From: Myxococcota bacterium
GTDB taxonomy: Bacteria; Myxococcota_A; UBA796; CAJQPC01
Assembly: GCA_023150845.1 (NCBI GenBank)
Contig: JAKLKD010000041.1
Span: 1-33,550, forward strand
Direction: 5' to 3'
DNA: 33,550 nucleotides
Position numbers and translations under genes: made by a program. A model generated the notes under the pieces. That model was not told the DNA's origin. It worked only from the letters and a program-made list of their open reading frames with translations, and searched no databases. Below are positions 1-8,366 of the stretch, piece by piece (position 1 is the first letter of the stretch; the number at the start of each line of letters is the position of its first letter).

Positions 1-1
1 C

Positions 2-1273
2 ACCGCCGCTCGTGGCGCCGACGGTCGGTTCAGCGCCGCCCGCGGGTCCTCGGCTCGCCCCTTCGCCGCCGCGCCCGCGCGCTCGGCGGAGGCGCAGGGT
101 GTCGCCGCGGCGCCGCCCCGCTTCGTCTCGACCCTGAGCCCCTCGGCCTTCTCGTTCCCCGAGGCGGCCCTTGAGCAGGCCGCAGAGTCCGCGCCGATGT
201 CGGCCTCCCGGCCGACGGACTGGGCGGGCGCGCGGGCTGAGGTCGGCAACGCCACGGCCTTCCGCGGCGCTTACGCCAGCGATGACGCCCCGGTCGCCGA
301 GGCCCCGCGCCCTGCGGCTCGGGACACCGTCGCGGCGACGGCGCTGCGCGGCGCCTTCTCTGAGGCTGGCCGTATCCCTGGCGAGCGCGTCTCCAACGCC
401 GCGACCGCCGCGACCGCCACCCCGCGCAACCTGCCCTCGGCGCTCTCGTCGATGACCCTCCCCCGGGCCAACGACGAGGCGGATGCCGCAGCCACCGCGC
501 CCGCCGCGGGCGGTCAGCCCGGCGTCGCTCGCGCGGCCCGCAACGCTCGCCCCGACCTCTACCACACCTTGGGCGGCCTCTGGTCTGGCGCCGCGATGCC
601 TGAGCTGCCCGCTTGGGCGGATCGCAGCGTCACGCCCAGCCGGGTTCGCTCGGTGGGCGAGCTCATCGACGGCCTGGTCGGCGCCCGGGATCCCGAGCAG
701 ATCATCAAGGTCATCCTGCAAGACGGCGGTCGGGTTCGCCCGAGCATGGGCCTCCCGGCCCCCATCGTCGAGGTCATCCAGCAGATCCGCGGCCAGGCCG
801 ATCGGGTGGAGCAGGGCGCGATGCGCGCCGCCGCCCAGGCCAGCGCCGAGGGTGGCGCCGCCGCTGGGGCGCCGCTGCTGCGGGGGCGTGGCCGCTCCCG
901 CTCCAGCGCCAAGGTCGTGCGTGGCTTCACCGGCCTCAACCGGGCGGCCTCGTCCGCCAACGCGATGCAGGGCGTTGGCGACGACAAGATGATGAAGCTG
1001 GTCAAGAAGCTGCAGTCCCTCATCCATCTCGCCGAGAACCAGCGCGGTCTTAACGACGCCCAGCGCCAGGTTCGTCTGGCGGCGGCCGACGCGCCCAGCG
1101 CGCGGGCCACGGATGGCGCCGGGGACAAGTCGGCCGCTGAGGCGGCGGCCAAGCAGAATGTGGACATCGAGGCGCTCGCCCGCGAGGTCCTCGAGACGGT
1201 CAACCGCGAGCTCGAACTGCGCCGTGAGCGGCGTCCGGAAGATTCCGAAGGAGGCTCAGATGTCTGGTGGTAA
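2..1273 (+). CDS. eCIS-locus Ala-rich helical protein, 5' end missing
   Basis: The frame is open from the window edge, so the start lies upstream; 423 residues are visible. The first two thirds are Ala/Pro/Arg-rich and low in complexity. From about base 590 the protein becomes helical and more ordered. It ends with a short conserved-looking segment, VDIEALAREVLETVNREL followed by ELRRERR. From memory, proteins that sit just before the tube/LysM gene in other eCIS loci often end in a similar 'LA..V...L..ERERR' helix, so I infer a structural or assembly role here. The stop overlaps the next gene's start by 14 bases, which suggests translational coupling. No enzymatic motif, signal peptide or membrane segment is visible. 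It could be an assembly factor, tail-length-related protein or cap. The role is inferred from position only. Confidence 0.6.
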   Translation, partial: TAARGADGRFSAARGSSARPFAAAPARSAEAQGVAAAPPRFVSTLSPSAFSFPEAALEQAAESAPMSASRPTDWAGARAEVGNATAFRGAYASDDAPVAEAPRPAARDTVAATALRGAFSEAGRIPGERVSNAATAATATPRNLPSALSSMTLPRANDEADAAATAPAAGGQPGVARAARNARPDLYHTLGGLWSGAAMPELPAWADRSVTPSRVRSVGELIDGLVGARDPEQIIKVILQDGGRVRPSMGLPAPIVEVIQQIRGQADRVEQGAMRAAAQASAEGGAAAGAPLLRGRGRSRSSAKVVRGFTGLNRAASSANAMQGVGDDKMMKLVKKLQSLIHLAENQRGLNDAQRQVRLAAADAPSARATDGAGDKSAAEAAAKQNVDIEALAREVLETVNRELELRRERRPEDSEGGSDVWW

Positions 1274-1937
1274 GGCTATTTTTCAGGATCTCGAGGGCGG
1301 CGGCACCTTCACGGTGCAGTACAACCCCAAAGAGTTCAAGGCGGACAAGTCGGTCTCCTGGAAGGAGCACGACGACCAGGGCCAGGGCAAGGCGCCCCTA
1401 GAGTTCCAGAAGGGCGGCCCCTTGGTCGTCACGATGGACCTCTACTTCGACACCACGAACGAGGGCAACTCGGACGTGCGCGCGAAGTGGGTCAACAAGC
1501 TCCTGTACTTGACCAACCCGCTGATCCCGGACCAGAACGACACGAAGAAGAAGCGCCCGCCCAAGGTGAAGTTCACCTGGGGTGGCTTCAACGTCACCTG
1601 CGTCGTCGAGTCCGTGAACACGACCTTCCTCATGTTCTCCGAGGGCGGCAACCCCGTGCGCGCGCGCTGCACGGTGAAGCTCAAGGAGTACGAGGTCAAG
1701 GACTTCGAGGCGGGGTCCGGCGGCTCACACATCGCGGGCACGAAGGTCAAGCTCGTGACGTCTTCGGGCGGCACGGCGAGCTCCATCGCCGCGGCCAACG
1801 GCATCTCGACGGCGGCGCTCCTCGCGGCGAACCCGTCGATCACCGATCCGATGGATGTCCCGGCGGGCATGACCCTCAACATCAGCGCGAGCGCTGGCGG
1901 GTTCAGCGCTGGCGCCTCCCTCAGCTTCGGCTTCTAG
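1260..1937 (+). CDS. Contractile injection system tube/LysM adaptor protein (Afp7-like)
   Basis: This 225-residue protein has a CIS tube-type N-terminal domain (about residues 1-150; it includes FTVQYNPKEF, a hallmark of the family) and a C-terminal LysM domain (about 161-209; GTKVKL...ILAANPSI-like core ending GMTLNI). In Afp/PVC particles this two-domain protein joins the inner tube to the spike hub in the baseplate. I chose the ATG at 1260 because AAGGAGG lies 5 bases upstream at 1248-1254. The frame is open further upstream, but that part is a shadow of the preceding gene. A short Gly/Ser/Ala tail follows the LysM domain. The hub gene follows 27 bases later, as expected for an eCIS baseplate operon. 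Confidence 0.88.
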   Translation: MSGGKAIFQDLEGGGTFTVQYNPKEFKADKSVSWKEHDDQGQGKAPLEFQKGGPLVVTMDLYFDTTNEGNSDVRAKWVNKLLYLTNPLIPDQNDTKKKRPPKVKFTWGGFNVTCVVESVNTTFLMFSEGGNPVRARCTVKLKEYEVKDFEAGSGGSHIAGTKVKLVTSSGGTASSIAAANGISTAALLAANPSITDPMDVPAGMTLNISASAGGFSAGASLSFGF

Positions 1938-1964
1938 ACCTCTGACGTCGAAGGACGGTGCAAC

Positions 1965-3005
1965 ATGAGCGGTTCGTCCAGGTCCGGCGCGGCCGGGTTT
2001 GAGATCGACCTGGGTGGTACGCAGATCACCCAGGTCGAAGGCGACGGTGTCGAGATGCTGGTCGTGGAGGACCATGTCGATATGCTCGACATGTTCTCTT
2101 TGCGTATGGGCGGCACCTCGGGGCAGCCCAAGTGGAGCGGCTTCAAGGCCGGTCAAGACGTGACGGTGAAGGTCGGCAAGAAGACCAAGCCGATCTTCGT
2201 CGGCCAGACCATCTCCACCGAGCCTGGTTACCAGGTCGAGGGCATCTCCAGCATCAACATCCGCGCGATGGACAAGATGCACATCCTCGGGCGCGGTCGT
2301 GAGACCCGCTACTTCGAGGACATGAAGGACTCGGACGTCGTGTCCAAGGTCGCTGGTGAGAAGGGCCTGCCCATCGGGTCCATCGAGGCGACCGAAGAGA
2401 CGCACCCCTACATCCTTCAGCGCAATGAGTCGAACATCGCGTTCCTCAAGCGCCTCGCGGCGCGCAACAACTACCTCCTGCGGATGGAGGAGGGCAAGCT
2501 GGCCTTCAAGAAGGCCACCTTCTCCGGCTCGGTCTTCACCCTGAAGATGGGCGACAACCTCCGCTCGCTCAAGGTCTCCTTCAACACCCAAGACATGGTG
2601 CAGAAGGTGATCGTGCGCGGTTGGGACGTGATGAAGAAGGAGACGATCATCGGCGAGGCCGGGACGGGTGACATCACCCAGATCGGCGGCGGCGAGCTCG
2701 GCGCGACGATCGCCGGGCAGTTCGGCGACTCCACGGCGTACATCACTGACGTGCCCGTCGCCTCTCAGGCCCAGGCGAAGGCCATGGCCATCGCCGAGAT
2801 CAACCGCATCGCGCGCGGCTTCTGCCGTGGCTCGGCGACGATCCAGGGCAACGAGGACGTGCGCGCCGGGAAGGTCGTGACCATCGAGGGCCTGCAGCCC
2901 GGCGTTAACGGCGAGGTCTACATCTTGGCCAGCCGCCACATCGTCAGCGCGCGCAGCGGCTACACGACGGAGTTCTCCTTCTGCGCCACGAACATCGGCG
3001 GCTGA
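1965..3005 (+). CDS. gp27-like baseplate hub protein (phage late control D family, Afp8-like)
   Basis: The 346-residue product matches the gp27/late control D fold in length and pattern. It has an N-terminal 'FEIDLGG..I' strand region, a central segment 'ILQRNESNIAFLKRLAARNN' (about residues 146-165) and a C-terminal strand-rich part ending near the stop. In phage tails and eCIS the trimer forms the hub between tube and spike. Afp8 and VgrG proteins usually continue into a gp5-type OB-fold and needle, but here the protein stops at the gp27 part. The weak ribosome site AAGGAC lies about 9 bases before the ATG. The LysM adaptor lies directly upstream and the gp25 gene follows after about 210 bases. 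The spike must come from another gene or be absent. Confidence 0.85.
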   Translation: MSGSSRSGAAGFEIDLGGTQITQVEGDGVEMLVVEDHVDMLDMFSLRMGGTSGQPKWSGFKAGQDVTVKVGKKTKPIFVGQTISTEPGYQVEGISSINIRAMDKMHILGRGRETRYFEDMKDSDVVSKVAGEKGLPIGSIEATEETHPYILQRNESNIAFLKRLAARNNYLLRMEEGKLAFKKATFSGSVFTLKMGDNLRSLKVSFNTQDMVQKVIVRGWDVMKKETIIGEAGTGDITQIGGGELGATIAGQFGDSTAYITDVPVASQAQAKAMAIAEINRIARGFCRGSATIQGNEDVRAGKVVTIEGLQPGVNGEVYILASRHIVSARSGYTTEFSFCATNIGG

Positions 3006-3012
3006 GGGCTCG

Positions 3013-3045
3013 GCGGCGCGCCGTCTAGGATCAACGACGCGCCGC
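3013..3045 (+). terminator. GC-rich hairpin after the hub gene
   Basis: The arms GCGGCGCG (3013-3020) and CGCGCCGC (3038-3045) pair perfectly across a 17-base loop, 7 bases after the hub stop codon. No T-tract follows, so it may only slow transcription or protect the 3' end. It lies in the longest intergenic space of the eCIS operon. Confidence 0.3.
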
Positions 3046-3136
3046 GTGCCCCTCGGCAAAAGCGCCCTGGCCGGACGGTGAGGGGCGCTCAGAGCGGGCC
3101 AGAGGGCAGGATTCGAGCGGGCAGGCGCAACAGGGC

Positions 3137-3165
3137 CTTCCCGCTCGCTTCATTTTGGCTAAAGT
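3137..3165 (+). promoter_or_regulatory. Possible promoter ahead of the gp25 gene
   Basis: The -10-like TAAAGT (3160-3165, context GGCTAAAGTG) lies in a small AT-richer patch about 50 bases before the gp25 ATG. The -35 region is weak. The same GCTAAAGT string occurs at 11352-11359 before the OmpA-type gene. The space between the hub and gp25 genes would allow a second promoter for the wedge genes. Confidence 0.25.
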
Positions 3166-3216
3166 GCTCCCGTGCGAACGTTGTCTTCGCGCGGCGCAGC
3201 AGGAGCAGCAGGTCCT

Positions 3217-3612
3217 ATGACTCCTCGGAAAGGAACGCTCGGGCAGGGCTGGTCATTTCCTTTTGGGTTTGACTCGGCGAACGGGCAGGTGGCGCTCAGC
3301 AGCGATGAGCAGAACATCCGCGAGTGCATCGCCATCATCCTGAGCACACGCCCTGGTGAGCGGCAGATGATGCCGAGCTTCGGCTGCCGCATCCATGAGC
3401 TGCTCTTCGCGCCGAACACCGCGGGCACGTCCACCCTCGTCGCCCACCACGTCTCCGAGGCGCTGATGCGCTGGGAGCCGCGGATCGAGGTGCTCGACGT
3501 CAAGTCCTTCCCCGAGAGCAACGGCTCGCTGCGGGTGCAGGTGGACTACGTCATCAACGCGACGAACAGCCGCCAGTCCGTCTCTACGAACATCTCCAAC
3601 GGAAGCAGGTAG
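3217..3612 (+). CDS. gp25-like baseplate wedge protein (GPW/gp25 family, Afp9-like)
   Basis: The 131-residue protein has the family signature: 'EQNIRECIAIILSTRPGER' followed by 'MMPSFGCRIHELLF' (about residues 31-64), then a 'ALMRWEPRIEVLDV' helix-strand unit. gp25 proteins hold the sheath to the baseplate wedge and prime contraction; the second motif contains the expected small acidic and aromatic positions. I prefer the ATG at 3217, which has AGGAG 11 bases upstream and gives the normal family length. A GTG at 3172 in the same frame would add 15 residues with no ribosome site. It is followed within 6 bases by the J-like gene, so the two are surely co-transcribed. Confidence 0.9.
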   Translation: MTPRKGTLGQGWSFPFGFDSANGQVALSSDEQNIRECIAIILSTRPGERQMMPSFGCRIHELLFAPNTAGTSTLVAHHVSEALMRWEPRIEVLDVKSFPESNGSLRVQVDYVINATNSRQSVSTNISNGSR

Positions 3613-3618
3613 CCCCTC

Positions 3619-6600
3619 ATGCCCATCAAGCCACCCAACCTCGACGATCGGCGCTACGAGAACATCGTCAGCGAGGCGCGGGCCTTGATCCCCCAGTATT
3701 GCCCGGAGTGGACCAACCTCGGCGACGCCGATCCGGGCATGACCCTCGTCCAGCTCTTCGCCTGGATGACGGAGATGACGATCTACCGGCTCAACCGTGT
3801 GCCGGACAAGACCTACATCCACTTCTTGAACTTCATCGGCGAGGAGCGCCGCCCGGCCCGGCCGTCTGTGGCCCCGGTGACCTTCGACCTGCGCGCCGAG
3901 GGCTCGGTCGTCGAGGTCCCCGCGTTCGCGAAGGTCTCGACCCGGCAGCGGGAGGACCGCCCCGCCCTTGACTACCTCCTCGCCCAGGGCATCACGGTCC
4001 ACTCCTCGACGGTGAGCCGGGTCATCGCCGTGCGCGGCGGCCAGCGCCCCGCGGTGCGTGAGATCCCCTACACCCTGCTCGCGAACAACAAGAACGCCTT
4101 GTCTTTCGCGGGCGGCCGCGGCGTGTCGCTCTTTGAGCTCGACCCCGAGGTCGCGGGCTCCGACGCCTACACCCCGCACCAGTTCCTCTACGTCGGCCAC
4201 GACGACTTCCGCCTGATGAACATCGACCCCGAGAGCGGCCGTAAGCTCGGCCGCTTCCGGATGCGCCGCGGCGGCCCCTCGACGGACAGCCTCTCCATCG
4301 TCTCGTTCTTCCGCTGGGAGTACCCCACGGCTGAGGGCTGGAAGACGGTGCAGACCGACGTGGAGGCCGAAGAGGTGCTCGGCATGCCCGAGCAGAACAT
4401 CGTCTCGGCCTTGCCCGGCATCGTGCCCTTGGACCGCTTCGGCGTCGGTGAGCTGAGCTTCCTCCTCCCCGAGAGCGTGCGCAGCCAGCAGTGGTGGGTG
4501 CGTGGCCAGCTCGACTACGAGCGCTGGCTCGCCAGCCGCATGAAGGAGGACCTCGAGATCTCCTGGCAGGATGACCGCGGCGGCGAGAAGCGCTCGGTCA
4601 ACAACTGGGACGTCCGGAACGCCGGGCGTAACCTGGAGTTTTTGCTCCAGGACCTCCCGCCGATCCGCGGCGGCTGGACGCTGCGCTTCGCGATGGTGGA
4701 CCGCAGCCTGCCCGCGGGCCGCACCCAGTACCTCCCGCGTTACCGCTGGTACTACCGCCGCGGCGAGAGCTGGGAGGAGGTGCCCCGGGAGCGCGTGCGG
4801 ATGATCGGCACCGAGGTGCTGCTCACCGGGCCGCTCACGGACATGGCCACCGACGGCTACAACCTGCGCGCCGAGCGTGTCGAGACGGTCCATGTCCGCG
4901 GCTTCGTGCCTGAGCTTGAGCTCGACCTCTCCTGGCAGAAGCCCGTTGAGCTCGACATGTTCATGGGCGACGACCCCCGCCGCGTCGAGCGGATGCTCAA
5001 CGACGAGTCGCCCTGGTCGCCGTTCCAGATGGCGTCGATCTTGCCGCCGACCTTGGGCCGCAAGTGGTGGGTGGGCTCGGACCTCTTCGAGAACCGGCGT
5101 CAGGCGCCGATCCTTCTGGAGATCGAGATCGGCTTCGAGATGAACGGCACCCCGGTGCCCGAGCCGGTGAACGACTACCTCCTGCAGCTCACCTACCGCG
5201 CCGAAGACTCCTGGCGTGTGGTGCACAGCCCCGACAAGATCTACACGGGCTTCACCTTCGGCACCATCGACCCCGAGGGCGCCAAGAAGGCCGGTCGCCG
5301 CCGGGTGCGCATCGTGCTGGACCCCAAGGAGCAGCTCCGCGGCCTCGCCCGCCACGAGCTCTCCAAGATCGAGACCACCTGGCTGCGTTTTGAGCTCATC
5401 AAGGCGAACTTGATGGGCCAAGACGACAAGAAGCAGCCCCACCCGATCATCCCGCGCATCTACGGCATCCGCCTCGGCGTAGACAAGACGCTCGGCGACG
5501 GCACCTACGACCAGCCGATGCCCAGCCCGCGCATGGCGCAGCTCGACCACCGCGAGCACAACCGCCGCCTCACGCGCTGCCTCACCCGCGCCGCCGGTCG
5601 CCTCTACGAGAGCTACCCCTACTTCCCGTTCATCGACCTCGACGACGACAACCTCGCGCTCTACATCCAGCTCGACCGCCCGCTGCCCCGGGGTCGGCGC
5701 CACGCCTTCCACTTCCGCTGCCGCGGTGAGGCCTTTTTGCCCGAGGGTGTGCGGGTGGACTGGGAGCTCCTGGAGGCCAAGCCCGGCCAGCGCACGGGCT
5801 GGCGCCGCCTGCTCTCCAGCGGCGACCCGGCGACGGCGGGGGTGAAGGTCTACGACCTCACCCGCACCGGTGAGCTGGAGTTCGCCTTCCCCGAGGTGCC
5901 CGAGATCCCGCCGGACGGCTTCTGGCTGCGTGGCCGCTTCGGCATGCCGACGGGCTCAAAGACCGACAAGCTCCCGACGCTCCCGCCGGTCACCCACCTC
6001 ATGCTCAACACCGTCGAGGCCGTGAACCTCCACGCCGTGACGAACGAGCGCTTCTCCGGCCTCGGCGTGCCCAACCAGGCCGTTGAGCTGCTTCGCCCGC
6101 CGATCTTCTTGCACCCCCGCGAGAACGACAAGGCGGTCTTCCCCCGGCCCGAGCTCTTCAACGACATCACCCTCGTCGTCGAGAACGCCGCGGGCGTGAA
6201 GGAGCGCTGGACGCTCTTGCGGGAGGGCAACTTCTTGACCTCCGGCAAGGACGACACCGCCTTCGTCGTGGACCCCGTCGATGGCACCTTGACCTTCGGC
6301 AACGGCATCCGCGGCAAGATGTTGCCCGTCGGCACCAACAACGTGCTCGTCGAGCGGTACCACACGGTGCCGGGCCTGCGGGGCAACGTCGGCGTCAACG
6401 AGATCACCGTGAGCGAGGCCGCCTCGGACCTCGTGCGTGTCACGAACCTCCTGCCCGCCGTCGGCGGCCGGGACGCCGAGACGATCGAAGAGATCATCCG
6501 CCGCGCCCCGAGCCTGCTCACCTCCCGCGACCGCGCGGTCACCCGCCAAGACTTCGAGATCATCGCCAAGGAGGCCTCGGGCGAGGTCGCCCGGGCGGCC

Positions 6601-7134
6601 TGCCCCGGCAACATGGGCAAGGACGGCACCGTCGAGGTGGTGATCTTGCCCCAGCGCCGCGAGGGCGAGCGGGTGCCCGACCCCTTCCTCTCCGCGGGCC
6701 TCCGTGACCACGTCCAGTCCTACCTGGGCCGCCGCTGCCTCATCAACGTCGAGCCCAAGGTGCGCCTGGCGACCTTCTTGCCCATCGACATCGCGGTGAC
6801 GGCGCGGCTGCGGCCCAACGCCAATCAGCTCGTCGTGCGGGAGGCCGCCCAGCGCTGGGTGATGCGCTTCTTGGATCCCTACATCGGCGGCCTCGACGGC
6901 GCGGGCTGGCCCTTCCAGGGCACGCTCTACGCCCAGGACTTCGGGCGCCTCGTCTCCGACATCCCCGAGGTCCGCCACGTCGTGGACGTGCAGATCTTCG
7001 ACATGCGCGGCGAGCGGGCGAAGGGCCCCCCGGGCTGGGAGGAGGGTGAGGGCCTCAAGGAGCTGGTGCTCGACCGGCACGACCTCTTCGAGATCCGTCG
7101 CGTGCGCATCCGCACCGAGGAGGCTGACGAGTGA
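3619..7134 (+). CDS. Large J-like baseplate assembly protein (Afp11-like)
   Basis: At 1171 residues this is the largest gene in the window. The N-terminus carries the motif 'LGDADPGMTLVQLFAWMTEM' (about 34-53), typical of the putative baseplate assembly family found in eCIS. The baseplate J-like core lies in the C-terminal third: 'FGNGIRGKMLPVG' near residue 893, then 'SRDRAVTRQDFEIIAKEA' near residue 970. J-like proteins form the wedge ring with gp25 and tail protein I. The middle (about 120-850) is a long beta-rich insertion, common in large eCIS versions. The next gene overlaps by 4 bases (GTGA), consistent with tight coupling. No truncation or frameshift is seen. Confidence 0.9.
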   Translation: MPIKPPNLDDRRYENIVSEARALIPQYCPEWTNLGDADPGMTLVQLFAWMTEMTIYRLNRVPDKTYIHFLNFIGEERRPARPSVAPVTFDLRAEGSVVEVPAFAKVSTRQREDRPALDYLLAQGITVHSSTVSRVIAVRGGQRPAVREIPYTLLANNKNALSFAGGRGVSLFELDPEVAGSDAYTPHQFLYVGHDDFRLMNIDPESGRKLGRFRMRRGGPSTDSLSIVSFFRWEYPTAEGWKTVQTDVEAEEVLGMPEQNIVSALPGIVPLDRFGVGELSFLLPESVRSQQWWVRGQLDYERWLASRMKEDLEISWQDDRGGEKRSVNNWDVRNAGRNLEFLLQDLPPIRGGWTLRFAMVDRSLPAGRTQYLPRYRWYYRRGESWEEVPRERVRMIGTEVLLTGPLTDMATDGYNLRAERVETVHVRGFVPELELDLSWQKPVELDMFMGDDPRRVERMLNDESPWSPFQMASILPPTLGRKWWVGSDLFENRRQAPILLEIEIGFEMNGTPVPEPVNDYLLQLTYRAEDSWRVVHSPDKIYTGFTFGTIDPEGAKKAGRRRVRIVLDPKEQLRGLARHELSKIETTWLRFELIKANLMGQDDKKQPHPIIPRIYGIRLGVDKTLGDGTYDQPMPSPRMAQLDHREHNRRLTRCLTRAAGRLYESYPYFPFIDLDDDNLALYIQLDRPLPRGRRHAFHFRCRGEAFLPEGVRVDWELLEAKPGQRTGWRRLLSSGDPATAGVKVYDLTRTGELEFAFPEVPEIPPDGFWLRGRFGMPTGSKTDKLPTLPPVTHLMLNTVEAVNLHAVTNERFSGLGVPNQAVELLRPPIFLHPRENDKAVFPRPELFNDITLVVENAAGVKERWTLLREGNFLTSGKDDTAFVVDPVDGTLTFGNGIRGKMLPVGTNNVLVERYHTVPGLRGNVGVNEITVSEAASDLVRVTNLLPAVGGRDAETIEEIIRRAPSLLTSRDRAVTRQDFEIIAKEASGEVARAACPGNMGKDGTVEVVILPQRREGERVPDPFLSAGLRDHVQSYLGRRCLINVEPKVRLATFLPIDIAVTARLRPNANQLVVREAAQRWVMRFLDPYIGGLDGAGWPFQGTLYAQDFGRLVSDIPEVRHVVDVQIFDMRGERAKGPPGWEEGEGLKELVLDRHDLFEIRRVRIRTEEADE

Positions 7135-8321
7135 GCACACCTCAGCTCCCGATCCCCGCGGGCGCGGCCTACATGGCCGTCCCCGACGACTTCGCCCACC
7201 TCCGCACCGTCGTCGAGGTGCAGTACCCCGTGCGCGCCGCGCGCACCTACCTCTCCCGCAACATCTCCAACCGCGTGAGCCTGCACCTCGTCGAGGCCCG
7301 GCGCGGGGAGAAGGTCGGGCACATCCGCGCCGTGCAGGTGAACCCCGCCGCCGGGGGCGACCCGATCCTCGTGCGCGCCATCCGGACCTTGCCCGACGGC
7401 AGCCCGGCGAGCTTCTTCGTGCCCGACGACATGGTCGAGGTGCGCGCGGAGCTCATCACGACCGACGGCCGCCCGCCGGTCTCCCTCGACCCCCGGGACG
7501 AGGTGGTGCTCCACGTCCCGGTGCGCGGCTACCTGCGGTTCTTGCCCGGCTGCTACCAAGGCGCGATGCCGACGGAGCAGCGGGAGATGATCCACGCCGA
7601 CAGCGCCGAGATGCGGCGTTACGGCGCGCGGAACGAGAGCACGGCCCGGGAGGTGCGCGGCACAGACACCGACGCCCTGCGCCGCTTCTTGTTCATCTAC
7701 CAGCACCTCATGACGTCGGTGGTCGATCGGATCGAGCAGATCCCCTCGCTCATCGACCCGCTCACCTGCGACCCCAAGTTCTTGTCCTGGATCGCCTCCT
7801 GGGTGGGCTTCACCCTCGATGAGTCCTTGCCCCTGCACCAGCAGCGTGAGCTGGTCCGCCGGGCGATCCGCCTCTACCGCACCCGCGGCACGAAGGCGGG
7901 CATGGAGGAGATCATCCGGGTGCTCACCGCCGCGCCGGTCACCGTGAGCCCCCGGGAGAAGCCCCAGGGCTTCGTGCTCGGCGGCGCCACCTTGGCCGGG
8001 GGCCGCACCCCCGCCGAGCGTTACATCCGGGGCGAGCCCCCGGCGCATTACCTCTACGACGTGAAGCGGGAGGGCACAAACTTCTTCGCCCTCGTGCTGG
8101 AGCCTCGGGATCGTTTCGCCCGGCGCTTCTCCGAGCGCGCCCCCCAGGTGCTCCGCCGCCTCACCCAGATCGTCACCGCTGAGAAGCCCGCCCACGTCAC
8201 CTTCACCGTACGTTTTGACGACGACGGGAAGCCGGCGTCGGCCCCAGGCGCCGCCGCCGCGGCCGCGAAGCCCACCAAGCCCACGAAGGCCGCCAAGGCC
8301 CCGAAGGCCCCCAAGAGCTGA
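7131..8321 (+). CDS. Tail protein I family baseplate protein (Afp12-like)
   Basis: The GTG start overlaps the previous stop (GTGA). Of 396 residues, about 136-290 form the phage tail protein I domain: 'LRFLPGCYQ', 'FLSWIASWVGFTLDESLP' (near 218) and 'RRAIRLYRTRGTKAGMEEII' (near 243), all strongly typical. The protein partners the J-like protein in the wedge. About 130 N-terminal residues form an extra beta-rich domain with a repeated 'PVRAARTYLSRNISNRV' type segment, and the last 25 residues are Ala/Lys/Pro-rich (AAKPTKPTKAAKAPKAPKS), probably unstructured and positively charged. The charged tail could contact membrane or nucleic acid, but that is only a guess. Confidence 0.88.
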   Translation: MSTPQLPIPAGAAYMAVPDDFAHLRTVVEVQYPVRAARTYLSRNISNRVSLHLVEARRGEKVGHIRAVQVNPAAGGDPILVRAIRTLPDGSPASFFVPDDMVEVRAELITTDGRPPVSLDPRDEVVLHVPVRGYLRFLPGCYQGAMPTEQREMIHADSAEMRRYGARNESTAREVRGTDTDALRRFLFIYQHLMTSVVDRIEQIPSLIDPLTCDPKFLSWIASWVGFTLDESLPLHQQRELVRRAIRLYRTRGTKAGMEEIIRVLTAAPVTVSPREKPQGFVLGGATLAGGRTPAERYIRGEPPAHYLYDVKREGTNFFALVLEPRDRFARRFSERAPQVLRRLTQIVTAEKPAHVTFTVRFDDDGKPASAPGAAAAAAKPTKPTKAAKAPKAPKS

Positions 8322-8366
8322 GCGTCGGACGCCCCCTTCATGACTCCAAACCCCTGAGCAACCGCG

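Noticed and set aside
1725-3059. A 444-codon open frame on the - strand opposite the LysM and hub genes
   Set aside because: It covers recognised eCIS genes on the other strand and has antisense composition without motifs.
3253-5712. An 819-codon open frame on the - strand opposite the gp25 and J-like genes
   Set aside because: It lies fully opposite two clear eCIS genes. Its product is a biased Ala/Val/His/Asp/Arg mixture with no motif, as expected from the antisense frame of GC-rich coding DNA.
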